7,454 nt of DNA, taken from contig NYTG01000059.1 of the NCBI GenBank assembly GCA_002683395.1, forward strand, positions 48,300 to 55,753, read 5' to 3'. This stretch comes from Halieaceae bacterium (GTDB taxonomy: Bacteria; Pseudomonadota; Gammaproteobacteria; Pseudomonadales; Halieaceae). A program made the position numbers and the translations under genes. Every line of letters starts with the position of its first letter. The stretch's first letter is position 1. The notes under the pieces were generated by a model. The model saw only the letters and a list, made by a program, of their open reading frames with translations, did no database searches and was not told the DNA's origin. Positions 6,463 to 7,454 of the stretch are shown in pieces.

Positions 6463-7454
6463 ACACAGGCAACACCCATACCCGATATGCTGGCCCGCTG
6501 GGCGACCTCGCATATTTCGGGCGGTAATGCCGAATACGTTGACGCGCTGTACGAGGTCTACCTGCAGGACCCGAATGCCGTTGCGCCCGAGTGGCGAGAT
6601 TATTTCGATCAGTTACCCCGGGTGCCCAGTGAGACGAGCCTGGTACATGAGGTGCCCCATTCGGTATTACGGGATCGGTTTGCCCGGATATCGAAAATGC
6701 GGGTGAGAACCGACGCCACCGCTCCACACGACTCCCACGCCACCGAATACGAGCGGAAGCAGGTCCGTGTTGTCCAGCTCATCTCAGCTTATCGGCAACG
6801 TGGCCATCAGCAGGCGCAACTTGACCCGCTCGGACTGTCGGAAAGGCCCGCGGTTCCAGACCTCACGTTGCCTTTTCACGAACTCAGTGAAGCGGATCTC
6901 GATACCACCTTTCAGGTCGGCACAGTTTATTTTGGTCGACCAGAAGCCACTCTGGCCCAAATTCGCGCAGACCTGGAGGCGACCTACTGCGGGACCGTCG
7001 GTGCTGAGTTCATGCATATTGTCGACACAGAAGAGCGGCACTGGATTATGAGTCGGATGGAGGCGGTGCGCAGTGCGCCTGACTTCGCAGCCGAGCAACG
7101 ACTCAATATTCTGCGGCAACTCAATGGTGCTGAGGGGCTCGAGCGCTCTCTGGGATCAAAATATCCGGGCACCAAGCGATTCGGGCTTGAGGGCGGGGAG
7201 AGTCTCATACCGATGATGGCTGAGGCGATTCAGAGAATCGGGGGGTATGGCGGCAAGGAGATTTGCATTGGAATGGCTCACCGTGGCCGACTGAATGTGC
7301 TGGTGAATATTCTCGGCAAAAACCCGGTTGATTTGTTCGACGAGTTTGAAGGCAGGGTCAACCATATTGGCTCAGGGGACGTGAAATACCATCAGGGTTT
7401 TTCCTCTAACATGATGACCCCCGGTGGCGAAGTGCATCTCGCGCTGGCTTTTAA
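6460..7454 (+). CDS. sucA: 2-oxoglutarate dehydrogenase E1 component, N-terminal part (3' end outside window)
   Basis: There are 331 codons of an open frame that continues past the window; the family protein has about 930-950 residues. SucA is the thiamine-diphosphate-dependent E1 that decarboxylates 2-oxoglutarate and hands the succinyl group to the lipoyl domain of SucB in the cytosolic OGDH complex. The N-terminal segment SGGNAEYVDALYEVYLQDP (20-38) is the E1 peripheral region needed for E2 contact. It is followed by LISAYRQRGHQQAQLDPLGL (107-126), TYCGTVGAEFMHI (175-187), KRFGLEGGESLIP (239-251), the thiamine-site GMAHRGRLNVL (271-281, with His274) and KYHQGFSS (309-316, with His311). The final readable codons, ALAF, match the family ALAFNPSHLE, so the break is the window edge and not a stop. 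It begins 260 bases after sdhB, so it may have its own promoter besides read-through from sdh. sucB and lpd are expected next. Confidence 0.96.
   Translation, partial: MTQATPIPDMLARWATSHISGGNAEYVDALYEVYLQDPNAVAPEWRDYFDQLPRVPSETSLVHEVPHSVLRDRFARISKMRVRTDATAPHDSHATEYERKQVRVVQLISAYRQRGHQQAQLDPLGLSERPAVPDLTLPFHELSEADLDTTFQVGTVYFGRPEATLAQIRADLEATYCGTVGAEFMHIVDTEERHWIMSRMEAVRSAPDFAAEQRLNILRQLNGAEGLERSLGSKYPGTKRFGLEGGESLIPMMAEAIQRIGGYGGKEICIGMAHRGRLNVLVNILGKNPVDLFDEFEGRVNHIGSGDVKYHQGFSSNMMTPGGEVHLALAF

Noticed and set aside
6784..7119. A 111-codon minus-strand open frame inside sucA
   Set aside because: It is antisense to strongly conserved E1 sequence and has no recognisable features.

Overview
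The window is a compact piece of core metabolism from a gammaproteobacterium. The citrate synthase is the hexameric, NADH-regulated type. The succinate dehydrogenase has the two-subunit, haem-b membrane anchor of the E. coli/Pseudomonas kind. The order gltA (divergent) - sdhCDAB - sucA is the classical gammaproteobacterial TCA cluster. Base composition looks moderate (mid-50s % GC by eye). SdhA resembles the Pseudomonas-type protein more than the enterobacterial one, for example in the [11 protein letters not shown] stretch. A free-living, possibly marine, gammaproteobacterium is a reasonable guess, but the species cannot be fixed from this window.

Layout: (1) 1-246, plus strand, the C-terminal end of histidinol-phosphate aminotransferase (hisC), cut by the window edge. 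(2) 253-2679, minus strand, a two-gene unit: gltA (citrate synthase), then six bases later a long-form beta-ketoacyl-ACP synthase III of the P. aeruginosa PA3333 (FabH2) type. This unit converges on hisC with only a 6-base gap. (3) 2680-2899, a divergent control region with a candidate sigma70 promoter in each direction and several small repeats. (4) 2900-6199, plus strand, sdhC-sdhD-sdhA-sdhB, the complete succinate dehydrogenase (complex II). (5) 6200-6459, a 260-base gap with hairpins and a LysR-type palindrome. (6) 6460-7454, plus strand, the N-terminal third of sucA (2-oxoglutarate dehydrogenase E1), running off the window.

How the genes work together: GltA brings acetyl-CoA into the cycle. 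SucA begins oxidative decarboxylation of 2-oxoglutarate. SdhCDAB oxidises succinate and passes electrons to membrane quinone. The KAS III next to gltA also condenses an acyl thioester with a small acyl-ACP or CoA partner, so the minus-strand unit may link TCA entry with fatty-acid synthesis. That link is inference from gene order.

I see no mobile element, CRISPR array, tRNA, rRNA, phage gene or defence gene, and no gene-free stretch longer than 260 bases. All key catalytic residues I could check are intact. I do not see a clear undescribed system. The points most worth a second look are in the two non-coding regions and in the gltA-KAS III pairing.
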